From: Carallia brachiata
Lineage: Eukaryota; Streptophyta; Magnoliopsida; Malpighiales; Rhizophoraceae
Length of the DNA stretch: 64,000 bases
Reading direction: 5' to 3'
Assembly: GCA_021464245.1 (NCBI GenBank)
Contig: JADCRB010000058.1
Location: 366,429-430,428 of the forward strand
Notes under the pieces: model-generated
Seen by the model: the letters and a program-made list of their open reading frames with translations, nothing else
What the model was told of the DNA's origin: nothing
Databases searched by the model: none
Shown here: positions 13,001-23,827 of the stretch, in pieces
Numbering within the stretch: position 1 is the stretch's first letter
Layout of the letters: each line of letters begins with the position of its first letter
Position numbers and translations under genes: made by a program

Positions 13001-14016
13001 TTGGCACAAAATCACAATATACCCTTTTAAATCCACATTTGGGGCTCCCAAATTATATAGCCCGCCTGTAACTGCAAGCCGGAATTACCCCGGGGGGAGA
13101 ATGAGAAGCGTTGACCATGCAGGCCTTAACAAGGCTAGGCAGTAGACTAATGAGGAAGGATCTGTATGCGTACAAAATTAGTCGCTTCTCTTTAATGAGA
13201 GGCTAATGTAGGATAAGAGTTTTTGTCAGTGAACTTTGGGAAAGCTTCCTTGTGTTCCTACATTGCCCTTAGGCATATCTTCGGGGTTAAGGGTAAGTGG
13301 CTTGGGCTGGCCAACTTTCTTTTTGTGGCACATATGTTTGAACTGTCCCACAAACATATCGTTGATTTTCATTCTCTTTAGGTCTTCGTAGTAAATATCC
13401 AATATCTTTGTGTGCGTGCTTGGTAGGAGGACAATTCTCGTGCTGACTTCTAATAATAAGAATATTTATACTAGTTAAGGTAAAGTCTAGTTAGATTATC
13501 TTTTCGAATCTGTAATTTATTTCTATTGATGACAATTATAAGACTATATTTTTTTGTTTGTAATTCATTTTTATCAAAAAAAAAAAAAAAAACATATGTT
13601 TGAACTGTAGTATATACAAACCTTGAGCAATATCCTATTCTCAAATACCAATAGCGAAGAACTTTCTTTGGCAAAACAAGTGAAAGCCCAAGAAAGTAAT
13701 TAAGCCTCACTACCCAACTAAGGACACAAAAGGGACTTTGGGGATCACACTTGCTCAGATTGGGAAATTTAACATCCCCCTCTATATCTCTGTCTCCCTC
13801 TGGTTAAATCAGTGCTTTTCTTCTGAAATTTGGGCCCTGAAATCAGAACACAAAAAATAAGTTCCCAACAGCACCGGTACCTGAAATCTGTTCCCTTTTA
13901 AAGCCAGGCAGCAAATCCTATGCATTTTGACTCCCACCACACATTGACTTGCCTCTTCCTCAAACTCCCAGCCAGGCTTCTCAACAAGCAACCAAAAGGT
14001 TTCTTGATATTCCAAC
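10065..14016. other. Intergenic, no gene seen
   Basis: AT-rich spacer between the carboxypeptidase and CLE genes. It contains an ATA trinucleotide run near 12702-12719, a C/G-rich low-complexity patch at ~12217-12246, and homopolymer A or T runs near 11550, 12318 and 13578. Open frames are short (up to 102 codons) and lack domains. Parts near 10690-10970 carry several GGCCCA/TGGGCC-type motifs, common in plant promoters, but no transcript can be assigned to them. Confidence 0.5.
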
Positions 14017-14024
14017 TTATAAAG
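14017..14024 (+). promoter_or_regulatory. Probable TATA box of the CLE gene
   Basis: TTATAAAG lies about 95 bases before the CLE start codon, placing transcription start near 14050 and leaving a short purine-rich leader. No other TATA-like site is as close. This is positional inference only. Confidence 0.4.
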
Positions 14025-14118
14025 CCAAAAGAAGAAATCCCCAGTTTCCATTGATCTCACTACAACACCCTACCTTTGCTCCTTTATCAAAAGAAAGGAG
14101 ACAAAAGGAGGAAAAAAG

Positions 14119-14442
14119 ATGGGATCTTTCTTGAAAATATTCCACGCTATGAACTGGGCCACAAGAAAGAGGCAGATGGGTGTGAATAGAGAGCTGGCTT
14201 GCTTATCTCTTCTTCTGTTGCTACTTTCACAGTCAGAGATTGCATGTTATGCTAGTGGGTATGGAAACTTCAATAGATTCAAAGGTGGGTCTGGTAACTC
14301 TGCAGGCTCTGAAATGAGTCATGTCACCAAATCTAACAGTGGTGACTCCAAAGGCAATGCAGCAGATAAAGAAGCTGATGAAATTTTTGGTGCTGAAAAA
14401 AGGAAAGTCTATACAGGACCAAATCCTCTTCACAACAGATAA
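14119..14442 (+). CDS. CLE signalling-peptide precursor (CLE25/26-like)
   Basis: Single-exon ORF of 107 aa, with the standard layout of a CLAVATA3/ESR-related prepropeptide. A basic N-terminus is followed by a hydrophobic segment (LACLSLLLLLLSQSEIACYA, ~28-47) that would direct secretion. Then comes a variable Ser/Gly/Asn/Lys-rich stretch, and a conserved C-terminal dodecapeptide at residues 95-106, RKVYTGPNPLHN, with one trailing Arg. In the family the dodecapeptide is released by proteolysis, Pro7 is hydroxylated and often arabinosylated, and the peptide binds leucine-rich-repeat receptor kinases. Gly6, Pro7, Pro9, His11 and Asn12 are kept. Position 4, usually Pro, is Tyr. The RKV...GP.P.HN(R) pattern fits the CLE25/26 group best, a subgroup assignment made from memory. 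Two downstream Met codons (residues 11 and 20) could also start, but the first keeps the usual precursor length. Confidence 0.9.
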   Translation: MGSFLKIFHAMNWATRKRQMGVNRELACLSLLLLLLSQSEIACYASGYGNFNRFKGGSGNSAGSEMSHVTKSNSGDSKGNAADKEADEIFGAEKRKVYTGPNPLHNR

Positions 14443-17400
14443 TTTATTTAGCAGAGTCACCAAGCCTGAATTCAGTTTCTGCTATAAGTTTTTTTTTTTT
14501 TTTGGGTTTCTTTTTTCTTGTCTATTTTCTTCCCCCCTTCCCCACTTTTTTGAGCATTTTTTTATGCTTGAAGATTTTGCTGGACCCTTCACAGTGATGG
14601 TTCAAGTAATCTTACAGATGTAAATGAGAGATTAGGTTTGAAATTTTTGTGGAGGAAGGTTACATGCATATATTTTGTTGAAAATTACAAGGAAGAAATA
14701 CATAAGCATGGAATGTTAATGCCATTAATGTAGTTGTTGGTTGCTATCAGTTCCTGTCTGCTTTGGCTGGTGGCATGCAGTCTTTGCAGATAGTCTTTGC
14801 TGAAACCAAAAAGAAATGAGCTTGAGCATCACCGTCCAAGCATTTCAAAATCAAATTCATTTTTGTGCTTTATGGCCTTATTAAGTAAAATTAGGTAGAT
14901 TCAGATAAATAGTAATAAATATTTATAAAGTTTCAATGATTTTGATAATTTATTAATTTTATAATAATTTATTAATTTAATTATTTAATAATTTATGTCA
15001 ATTTATAAATATTTAGAAATTTTCTCAAATAAATTTGATATTAAGGCTTTGCATGCATGTGAGCAAGTGTATGTATATGTATCCACTCTACATTTATACA
15101 TGTTTGATAGTACGAACATCGGACTACAACCAAAAAGAGTTTGTTATACTTGCATCACCCTTTTTTTTTATAACACACTTATCATTTTGAACTATATTGT
15201 AGTATTTTTTTTTTCTAATTAACTTCCACTTAAATTTTTAAAATTTTTCTCACCTATTGAGTTAATCAAACTCTCTTTTTTTTATGAGAATCAAATTAAA
15301 AATTTTTTTAAAAAAATTATTCCTAAAATTAAAATTGTGTAAGCACTACAAATACCATTTGCGCAAGTTAACACTGTGCCCACACTTTTACGTCTTTTCA
15401 TGTATTATAATTCATAATGATAATCATGTTCAAGTCTTGTCTTTCTTTCTTTTTCCTTTTTTTTTTTTTTTGTGTATTATGGTCTTTTCATGTATTATAA
15501 TTCATAATGATAATCATGTTCAAGTCTTGTCTTTCTTTCTTTTCCTTTTTTTTTTTTTTTTTTGTGTATCTCCATAATAAAATTGTCTTTGATATGGACA
15601 AATTGCTTGCTAACTAAAATGGGTATGCATTTCTTGGAGTTTCTCCGTCTTTAGATAGGAGAATAGTAGTCTCAAGCTTAAACTGTTTGGAGGTTTAACC
15701 AGAAAATTATTGTAATCGGAGGAGTAGTGCAATAGCGATTTGGCTACCGCCATCCTATCACTCTAATTTCTCCGTCTCGCATGATTGCGTAGAAGGATAA
15801 GTTTGCTTGTGATCCTCCCCCTTGCCAATTGCACAGGCCAAGCCGACCCTATGGCCAAGCCAACCCCAGTTTCTTATATCGTTTGCCCATTTACTTCGAA
15901 CTAATTGAAAGACCTTTTTTTTTTTTTTTTTCCTTTTAATTGAATGTCAATGGCAACTGGCTCAATTATTTATCCGAAAGAACAAAAATACGCAGGAGAA
16001 AAGGTAGAGAAAGATCTTTGTTTTTTTTTTTGGACCTACAAAAGATCATTTTTTTTCTTCATTAACTAATAAATCTGTAACTCAAAACTCGAGACTTGCA
16101 AATTTCTATTTCCTAGATAAATAATAGCCTTTACTTTCTAAGTATCTCTGTAGAGTAGGTATGAAAATAAAAAAAATGTCAGAATCTAGCAATTCTCTTT
16201 TTTTTTTTTTTTTATGGTTTAATCTAGCAAGTTCTTATCTGCATAATACTGACGTGAGACTTGAGGCAATTTGGGCCATTAATTTTCAGAAAATACATAA
16301 CTTTTGCCTATCGAGTTTTGACAGAAACTAATTGAAGTGACCACAGAAGAGTGTAGCCCATGACTAATACAAGTGGGTACCCCACGAAAGGGGAGACAAA
16401 TTTGATATCAATCCGCAGACTTTTGGGGGGTCCCTTGGAACGTTTTAAGGTAGATTATAGTATGGATTCTGATCTGTTGTAAATGTTTAGCTCATGCCAA
16501 CGAGCATCTCAATTATTAAATCTAGTGGTGACTTGCCTTAGCTCGATCCAACAGTTAAGATGGTCAATCACATGTGCAGATGTTCGCATACAACCATTCT
16601 CGTTTTTGCTACAACTTACATACGAGGACAATGTAACCTTCCTACAATGTTGACTCACAGGTTATATTGTCTTAAAGTGTAAAAAGGGAAGAAAAAAAAA
16701 TCTACCAGTTATTGTTTGTCATAAAACGCTAACAACCAATTTGAAGGGGGAAAAAAAAAAACAAACACTACATACCTACCAAAGAGTAAATATTCATTGA
16801 TTTGTACAACCTCTGTCTAGCATTAATTGGGGCTCAAGAAGCAACCAAACAAGCAACAGTAAACTTCAGAAGGAGTACCAACATCACAGACAGAAAAAAA
16901 GCTTTCAATTCTCAGGGACATGACTTGAAAACTCATGACGCCAACCCGAGAGTAGAAGTACATGCTTAATAGCTATAAGAGACCATTACCCCATGAGGGT
17001 TGGCTTTAACACTAACTCATATGAAAAAAATCTGCCAGCCAAGACCAATTATTTGAAAAGATGGAATGCAAATGTTATATACCTCAATGCATGGGCCTCA
17101 ATGCATGGGCGCGCATTGTCTGGTATAGGAGTTCATTTACTAGTACATGCAAATATTCGCATGGAAATATTATAGATGATACAAAGTAATAATGTTATCC
17201 GCAATATTTCAGTCTCAACAGTTGGTCTAAAGAGAAGCATTTGAGCATGCCACTTTAATGACTAAAGGGATCATTGCTTAAGGCCAAGAGTCTTCTTGCC
17301 ATGAGGCATACAGAAATGTATGTTGACTTAATAGCAAAAACAACAAAGACTTAATACCAAATTTAATTGGAATTAGTTACATAATTTTTTTTTGTCATGT

Positions 17401-17857
17401 TGTTCTATTATGAAGTAAATTAGGTATGTGATCTAATTATTCTAAATTCTTCCTAAACCAACCCAAATAAACTTAAACTGTCTACTTGGTTTAGGGCAAC
17501 AGCACCAAGCTTGAAATTAAAATTATTTTCATACATATATGTTGCAACATTCAAAACTACAATTCAGTATCAACATTAATTTTATTAGTGTCATTACTCA
17601 CTTCAACAGACTGCCGGTTGTTAATAACACAAGCAGTTTATCAGCGCAGAGCGTTGCATAATGGTAGCTGCTGCAAACTGCACACGCAAAATATGGGAAA
17701 CTATAAATCTGTAGAAGCTAAATGGCAGAAGAAAATTTACCTTTATATAAATACTTTGAGCACGTGTCCTTAAGGCAACAATTCTGGTTTGCACAGGCCA
17801 CACGAAAACAAAAGATACAATTGTGTTCCGTAGTTAGGATCCTCCAGCTGTAGCACC
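14443..17857. other. Intergenic, no gene seen
   Basis: AT-rich DNA between the CLE gene and the 3' end of the lyase gene. It contains a 90 bp tandem duplication (annotated separately), poly-T tracts near 15909, 16020 and 16198, and a 15 bp direct duplication of CCTCAATGCATGGG at ~17081-17110. Short open frames show no domain or splice support. The ~14450-14650 part is presumably the CLE 3' untranslated region. Confidence 0.5.
15392..15571. repeat. 90-bp tandem direct duplication ending in poly-T
   Basis: The segment 15392-15481 recurs at 15482-15568 with near identity, each copy starting GTCTTTTCATGTATTATAA and ending in a pyrimidine-rich tract, a run of 14-17 T and GTGTAT. Copies differ mainly in poly-T length. 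The near identity points to a recent duplication, or to a collapse or expansion artefact around the homopolymer. Confidence 0.9.
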
Positions 17858-20800
17858 TTACAGTTTGGAGGCATGAGCCGTGATTTTGCTCAAGGCTATC
17901 GCCGCCTTCGAACGAGATGGGCGTCCCAAATGCATGCATATAAAATTACCGGCTGAAATAATCTTTTTGAGATCTACATTGGTCTTGACTCCAAGACCAT
18001 TAAGCATGTAAACCACATCCTCAGTAGCAACATTCCCAGAAGCACCTTTAGCATATGGGCATCCTCCCAGACCAGAGACTGATGAATCAACTGTTTTGAT
18101 CCCCATCTGCAAAAAGAAATGAACCTTATGATGTTAAAAACGTGCATATATAACTTTGTACTGAAGCTGCCAAAGGCTTGAAGTTGTTTGCCAAAACAGA
18201 AAAGGAGAAGAATTTGGCATGATAGGTGCAACTATTCCGAGTGTCTTATCTCAACCTTCCGAAGAGTTTGTTACATAGTCAGTTTAGGAGCATAAAGAAT
18301 CACCAATCTGACTAATTTCACCGACCATTGGCTGGTTACAAACATTAGCAATAGCAAGGAGAACCCATTGGCAAGGAAACATCTTAAACAACATTAGGTC
18401 AGTGTACCGAGGCTCAGGTATTTGCCCATTAAACAAGAGGTCAGGGGTCTCAAATCCTGCTTCCTACTCATACGGAGAGAGAGGAAACATCTGAAACAAT
18501 GATGCATATGAAAAGAGAGGAAAGATATGACAAAAGAAACCTGGCTGCACAAAATTAATTGACAAAGGAAGCACCCCCACAAGTAATGCTGGTATAAACA
18601 AATACTGGTTCATGTCTTGAATTTGCTTACTTGTTTCCAGATAAGGGGAGAAAAGAGACTTGCTTACCTGTAGTGATGCAAGAATGTTTGAAAGAGCTTG
18701 CCCATAAGTGTCATGGAAGTGGACAGCAAGCTTATCAACAGAGACAATGTCAGTAACAGCTTCAAGCATTGGACTGACAGTACCTAGGCAAAGGAAGACA
18801 GAGAAACCAAATCAAAAGCTAGCACAGAAAATTAGAAAGGTAGGTCACTCTTCCCCCCACACCCCCCCCCCCTTCCTTTTTCAAAGTAGCATGGCAATTA
18901 TCCAATTTTGAGTTGCAATCTTATAATAAAAGTTTCAGGAAGAATATGAGATTCCTGCCTATTTCATTTAGATGCACAAGAGTTCTCGATGGTAACACAG
19001 AGAAATGAAATCAAAGATCTTTAGTTATGACAAGAAGGTATCTTCAGACATTACCCAGAGAGTACCAACACCAATTGTATCGCCAAGGCTAATCTCATAG
19101 CAACCCATATCATAAAGTTGTTTAGCCACATATGCAACTTTAGATGGAGATACCATTCCTTCTACTGGACAACCGACAACGCAGGATATATCTATTGAGT
19201 AAAAAACAAATTATTTTCAAATTACTAGAGTATGTCACACCACTTATACATAAAACAAGAATATGCGCCTTTTAAGACTTGTGAAGCTTTGGAATATCAT
19301 TGAATAGCGGAAATTGTCTTGAACCCACTGCACATAATGTGTCTCATTTGGCTAGAACAAGAAAGATGGTACGCAAAAGTAAGAAGAGTCTAATGGGTGG
19401 AAGCAAAAAGGCATACCCACGAACAGGAATCGAAAGCTTGCAAGCAGCAAGGGCAACATCACGATAACGAACAAGACTATCTTCAATGCTGCAATTTATG
19501 TTTGACTTCGAAAAGACTCTGAAGCTGCAGCAAAGACAGCCACCTCCTTCGCTCCAGCCCTACAGCAAGTTCAAAACCCTAAAAGAAAGATTAAAAAGTA
19601 TCAGCAATTCCCTTTCAACAAGTTCAAAGCAGTTTGATCACATTGCTTTCCAGTTAGTAAAGCTTACTTTCAGATTAGGAGTTAATACTGGAAATTGAGT
19701 ACCTTCAACATCTTTAATTGCTTCCATTACATCCTTTGCATCTGCAAGCTTTTATCAACAAACATTGATCAGAAGCACAATACCACATAGTTTTTAGGAG
19801 GAAAGATCGCTTTAAAGAGAGGGAAGACAATATCAAATGAAAAAAACAAAGACTACCAAAAACAACAAAACATTCAAACAGATCTCTAGAACATAGCCAA
19901 AGCAGAAGATGCCAAATAATATATAAAGACCCAGAACAGTTATTATTTTATTCTGAGATAAAATTATGAATTGTTTTTGCAACAATAATTACTTATAAAG
20001 AGAAAACTATGAACACAAAACTTGCAATGATACATGAAAAACAGAATAACTGTGGAATAAAATTAATTGGATATAACAAGATGGACCAATGTACATACTA
20101 ACAACCAAAGAAATTCATGAAAACTACTTTTAAAGTAGAAACCGAACACAAAAATAATTACAGGTAACTCTGATTATTTAGTGTTACAACTATCCTCACA
20201 CACCTGTGGTACCCACTTTGGTGAGACAAAGCTTGTGGCTTCAACAACACTCAACCCTGAAGAAGCCAGCATTTTGATCAGCTCAATCTTTACAGCAGTT
20301 GGTACAATCTCCTTCTCATTTTGCAATCCATCTCTTGGACCAACTTCCACTATTTTCACATATGCCGGAATGCTTCTTAAAAGCTGAATCAACAAGAATT
20401 GCATTTAAAAAAAAAAAAAAAAAACTGAAATTAGATTTGTGTACCAAAAAAACAAAAAAAAACCCAAGATATATAATGAGATAGATATCATATATGAAAC
20501 AGAAACAAAATTAACAAGGCATGTCAACGAGGAAATCACTCTTCACTCACTTGGCTAAAATTCTGCCAGCAAACAATCTGAATGTTAGACTCAGACTAAA
20601 CCTCTCATGCATCATACTCCTTAAGGAAGGACTTAGTAAAGGAACCCCAAGATCACATGGAATGTGAAAGATAATTTAGTTTCCTCCATTTGTCTTTCTA
20701 TGCCAGAATTTTCACACAATAAAATTTAAACATGTGATTATATGTGTATTTACTTCATTTGAGTGTAGGAAAGGGAGGTACTACAAAGTTTATTTACCTT

Positions 20801-22089
20801 ACTCGCTAATTCCCTTCTGGATTCATCATTGCAATGTGAGCTATAACGACGACTTGACAAGATTCGAGAACCATAAACATCATCACCTTCCATATAGCTC
20901 CTGGCTAACCTTGCATGTGTCTGATTCACAAAGTCACCCTCGTATACACTTCCTCTGTGCCCACTCCAAAACACTACCTCTCTTGTATCACTGCTAGGAA
21001 GACAGAATAAAACTCAGTGACCATCCCACTTGAAATTAAAAGGCAATTAAAAGGATCAAAGGCAATCATGAACAAAGAACGGCCTATAAAAAATGTAATC
21101 CATCAAAAGTAAACCTTCCCAAGAATTAAACAGAAAAACATTACTTGCATCCGCAAACAGATCCAGATTTTAACAGATTTACAAAGAATGAAAAATAAGA
21201 AAGAAATGAGACCACAGATCCATTGTCAAAACAGCTATCAAACCTTCAATACACAGTATTCTAACTTTTATACACCAAAAATGGCTAGGGCCACTCACGA
21301 AACTGCCTCGCAAACTTAAGAATAGTTTGCAACATAAAATGGGAGCATGTTTATTTACATATGGTAAAGGAATATAATTTATTAAACAACTTAACCTGAA
21401 TGACAGAGATGGAGACAAATATATAAACTTCCAATTCCAATCAGGTTAAACAACTAAGTTTTCCTCTTGTCAGGATTTTCCCAGACATTAGAGTTTGGAC
21501 CTTCCTTTCTTCTTTGGTTCACCCTTTCCGTCCTTATTTCTTTCAGTCTTTTGTTTCTTTATTTCTATAATCTCTCTACCTTTCTCTCTTTCTTTCTTTC
21601 CTTTTTTCTTCCCTTAGTTGGGCCTTTATTTCTCTCTACTTTGCTCCTTATTTATTTCGTTCTTCTTGTCCCAAGAACTATAAAATCCCTATTCTTGAAT
21701 TGAGAGCCAAAAACCCAATTCACTGCCATGAACTAACAGCTTCAAATTCAGTTATTTTTATACATATATAACAGTCTTTACAAAGAAATTTCAGGAAAAA
21801 AAAAAAGCCTCAACAGGGTATTATGCAGTTGCGGAATATAATTATCAACAATCAAAGAAAGCTGCAAAAACAATATAAGAATGATAATAAAAGATGGCGT
21901 TTACTTGGCACATTTGGAAGATCCAAGAAAAGGGTTTCTTTGAAACGAGAAGTGAGGAGGAGGAGGAGGAGCCGCCGCCATTTGGTTTTCGGCGGCCATC
22001 GCCTCCAAATTCAGTGAAACGACGGAGGAGAGATTGGAAGGACGGGGAGGCCGGCAGAGGGAAAACTTATGAAAAGCCTTCTTCATCAT
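17858..22089 (-). CDS. HMGCL: Hydroxymethylglutaryl-CoA lyase, frame-broken in exons 5-6
   Basis: Splits 3-hydroxy-3-methylglutaryl-CoA into acetyl-CoA and acetoacetate, the last step of leucine breakdown, mainly in mitochondria. Eight exons in transcript order: 22089-21905, 20993-20798, 20383-20204, 19748-19668, 19578-19417, 19191-19055, 18783-18668, 18106-17858 (TAA). Active-site marks are present: [15 protein letters not shown] (Arg/Asp pair), [14 protein letters not shown], the metal-binding HFHDTYGQ, and the signature [18 protein letters not shown] with its catalytic Cys. The first exon begins [19 protein letters not shown], Arg/Lys/Ser-rich and suited to mitochondrial import; a second Met at ~21999 could give a shorter form. 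Compared with the plant family, exon 5 lacks one base near 19558 (between AV and AGAKEV) and one near 19510 (after AAASESF). The exon 5/6 junction is two bases short of encoding GY before ISCVVGCP. Exon 6 has about two extra bases near 19054-19058 (after IGVGT). All other exons are clean, so the enzyme identity is secure; whether the gene works as written is not. Confidence 0.92.
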
Positions 22090-22115
22090 CTAAATAATAC
22101 ACAACAAGAATGAAT

Positions 22116-22175
22116 TTACCTTTGCCTTCCAAATTTCAACAGGCGATGACCCTCTTTTCTTTCTTCTTTTGCCAT
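22116..22175 (-). other. Short upstream ORF in the lyase leader
   Basis: A 19-codon ORF (MAKEERKEGHRLLKFGRQR) starts 86 bases before the proposed lyase start and ends before it. Highly charged and without a known domain, it could act as a uORF lowering translation, or be chance. A GTAAAT sequence at its end could also be a splice donor. Confidence 0.3.
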
Positions 22176-22242
22176 TTCTTGTTTGCACGACGTCAAGAAC
22201 AATTAGTAGATTAGGGTTTGTATTATCATTTACCAACAGGGA

Positions 22243-22243
22243 A

Positions 22244-22297
<54 letters not shown>
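22243..22297. repeat. (TA)n(GA)n compound microsatellite
   Basis: About 11 TA units run directly into about 15 GA units, upstream of the lyase gene and next to the first MITE-like element. Confidence 0.95.
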
Positions 22298-22299
<2 letters not shown>

Positions 22300-22390
22300 G
22301 GAAAACTACTCACAAAATAACGCTTCAACGGTAACATTTCTGATTTCCCTGGTGGTGTTGGATTCCTTTCAGTTTTTACGAAACATTAAC

Positions 22391-22813
22391 AGAGTATTTG
22401 GAGTGAGTGAAGATGGAGACACGAGGAGAAAGTAAAAGAAAATAAAATTATTTAGAACAGTAAAGAAAGTGAAGAAAATAAAAGTATGGTGAAAGAAAAA
22501 ATAATTAGTAAATTATAAGAAAAAAAGTAAAGAGAAAATAAAATTATTTGGGAAAAAATAATTAGTAAATTATAAGAAAAAAAGTGAAGAGAAAATAAAA
22601 TTATTTGGAGTGATAAAAAATGAAGAGAAAAAAAGTATGATAAAAGAAAAAATAAATCGTAATTTATGAGAAAAAAATAAAGAAAAAATAAAATTATTTA
22701 AAATATATTAAAAATATTAAAATATATATATATAAATAACATATAATAATAATTATATATTTTTTTTCTTTTCTCCTTTTTTTTCTCCTTTTTTATTGCA
22801 CAACAAACACTCT
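22391..22813. mobile_element. MITE-like element, copy 1
   Basis: Bounded by AGAGTATTTG (22391-22400) and CAAACACTCT (22804-22813), which pair as imperfect 10 bp terminal inverted repeats. The interior is A/G-rich on this strand, with repeated motifs around GAGAAAATAAAATTATTTGG and AATTAGTAAATTATAAGA in tandem arrangement. Non-coding. It belongs to the dispersed family also seen at 23040, 23571, 31876, 35512, 47920, 48252 and 50735. Confidence 0.6.
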
Positions 22814-23039
22814 CATCGTTTTCACTAATCATTAGTATTATGGCTTAATGGGCTTTTCCATTGCATTTTGATTATTATTATCCCTGTCGGTGTTGGATTG
22901 GCCAACTCTGCTTCCTCTTCGGGCTATATGGCCTTTCAGTGTCGTTGCTGGATTTCCTTTTTCTCAAAGGGCTAAAAATGGGTCAAGGCAATCTCCTTAG
23001 GTAGGGGTTACTAACTTGACTCTGAAATTGTAGATTAAC

Positions 23040-23511
23040 ACTGTGTTTGTGTTTAGGAGGAGAGAAAATAAGGAGAAAGAGAGGAAAGTAAGAAAATTAA
23101 GATAAATTATTATATTTAAAAAATATTTAAAAAGTTGAGAAGAGAAAAGTTTTCAATTCTACAAATCCTCTTTGTCTTATCAAAATCAATTATCCCAAAA
23201 ATAAGAGAAAAGTTATTAGTTCTCTACTAAATTTATTAAATGAATCAATTATCCTTCGCATAATTTAAAAATTATAATTTTACCTAAATAAAATATTTAA
23301 ATAGAATTTATTATGAAGGATAAAATTGTTATTTTAATATAATTTATATTTCTCTCTCCCACTTTTCACCCTTTTCTAAATAAAAGAATTTATAATTTTC
23401 TTCTCTCTTATCAACATCTTCTCAAACACAAGAAAAAATGAAAAACATTCATCTCCTCTACTTTTCTGTTCATCACTTTCTTCTCTTTTAATAATTTCAT
23501 CCAAACACAGT
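23040..23511. mobile_element. MITE-like element, copy 2
   Basis: Starts ACTGTGTTTG (23040-23049) and ends CAAACACAGT (23502-23511), a perfect 10 bp terminal inverted repeat. The AT-rich interior carries purine-rich and then pyrimidine-rich halves (GGAGAGAAAATAAGG near the left, TTTTCTGTTCATCACTTTC near the right) and no ORF. I could not see a clear target-site duplication. Confidence 0.65.
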
Positions 23512-23570
23512 CTAAAGGGGGTCCATTCGATTTCTTGGGGTTAAAACTAGACTTTTATTTAGAAGCCTTA

Positions 23571-23827
23571 ACAGTGTGTTTGTTGTGCTATAGAATGAGA
23601 ATAGAGAGAAAAAAATTATAATGATTATTTTTTTTACATTGTTTTCACAATTTTTTATATTTATCTAAATAATTTATTTTTTATCATATTTTTCTCATAA
23701 ATTACTATTTATTTTTTATTTCTCTATACTTTTTTTTCTCACAATTTTCTCAACTTATCCAAATAACTTATTTTCTTTACTAATTTCTTTCTTCTCTACA
23801 CTTTTCCTCTCAATCCAAATATACTAT
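23571..23827. mobile_element. MITE-like element, copy 3
   Basis: Opens with ACAGTGTGTTTG and closes with TCCAAATATACTATA. The interior shares the family motif CTCATAAATTACTATTTA and TCCAAATAACTTATTTTC. It sits about 60 bp after copy 2, so two elements are nearly nested. Non-coding. Confidence 0.5.
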
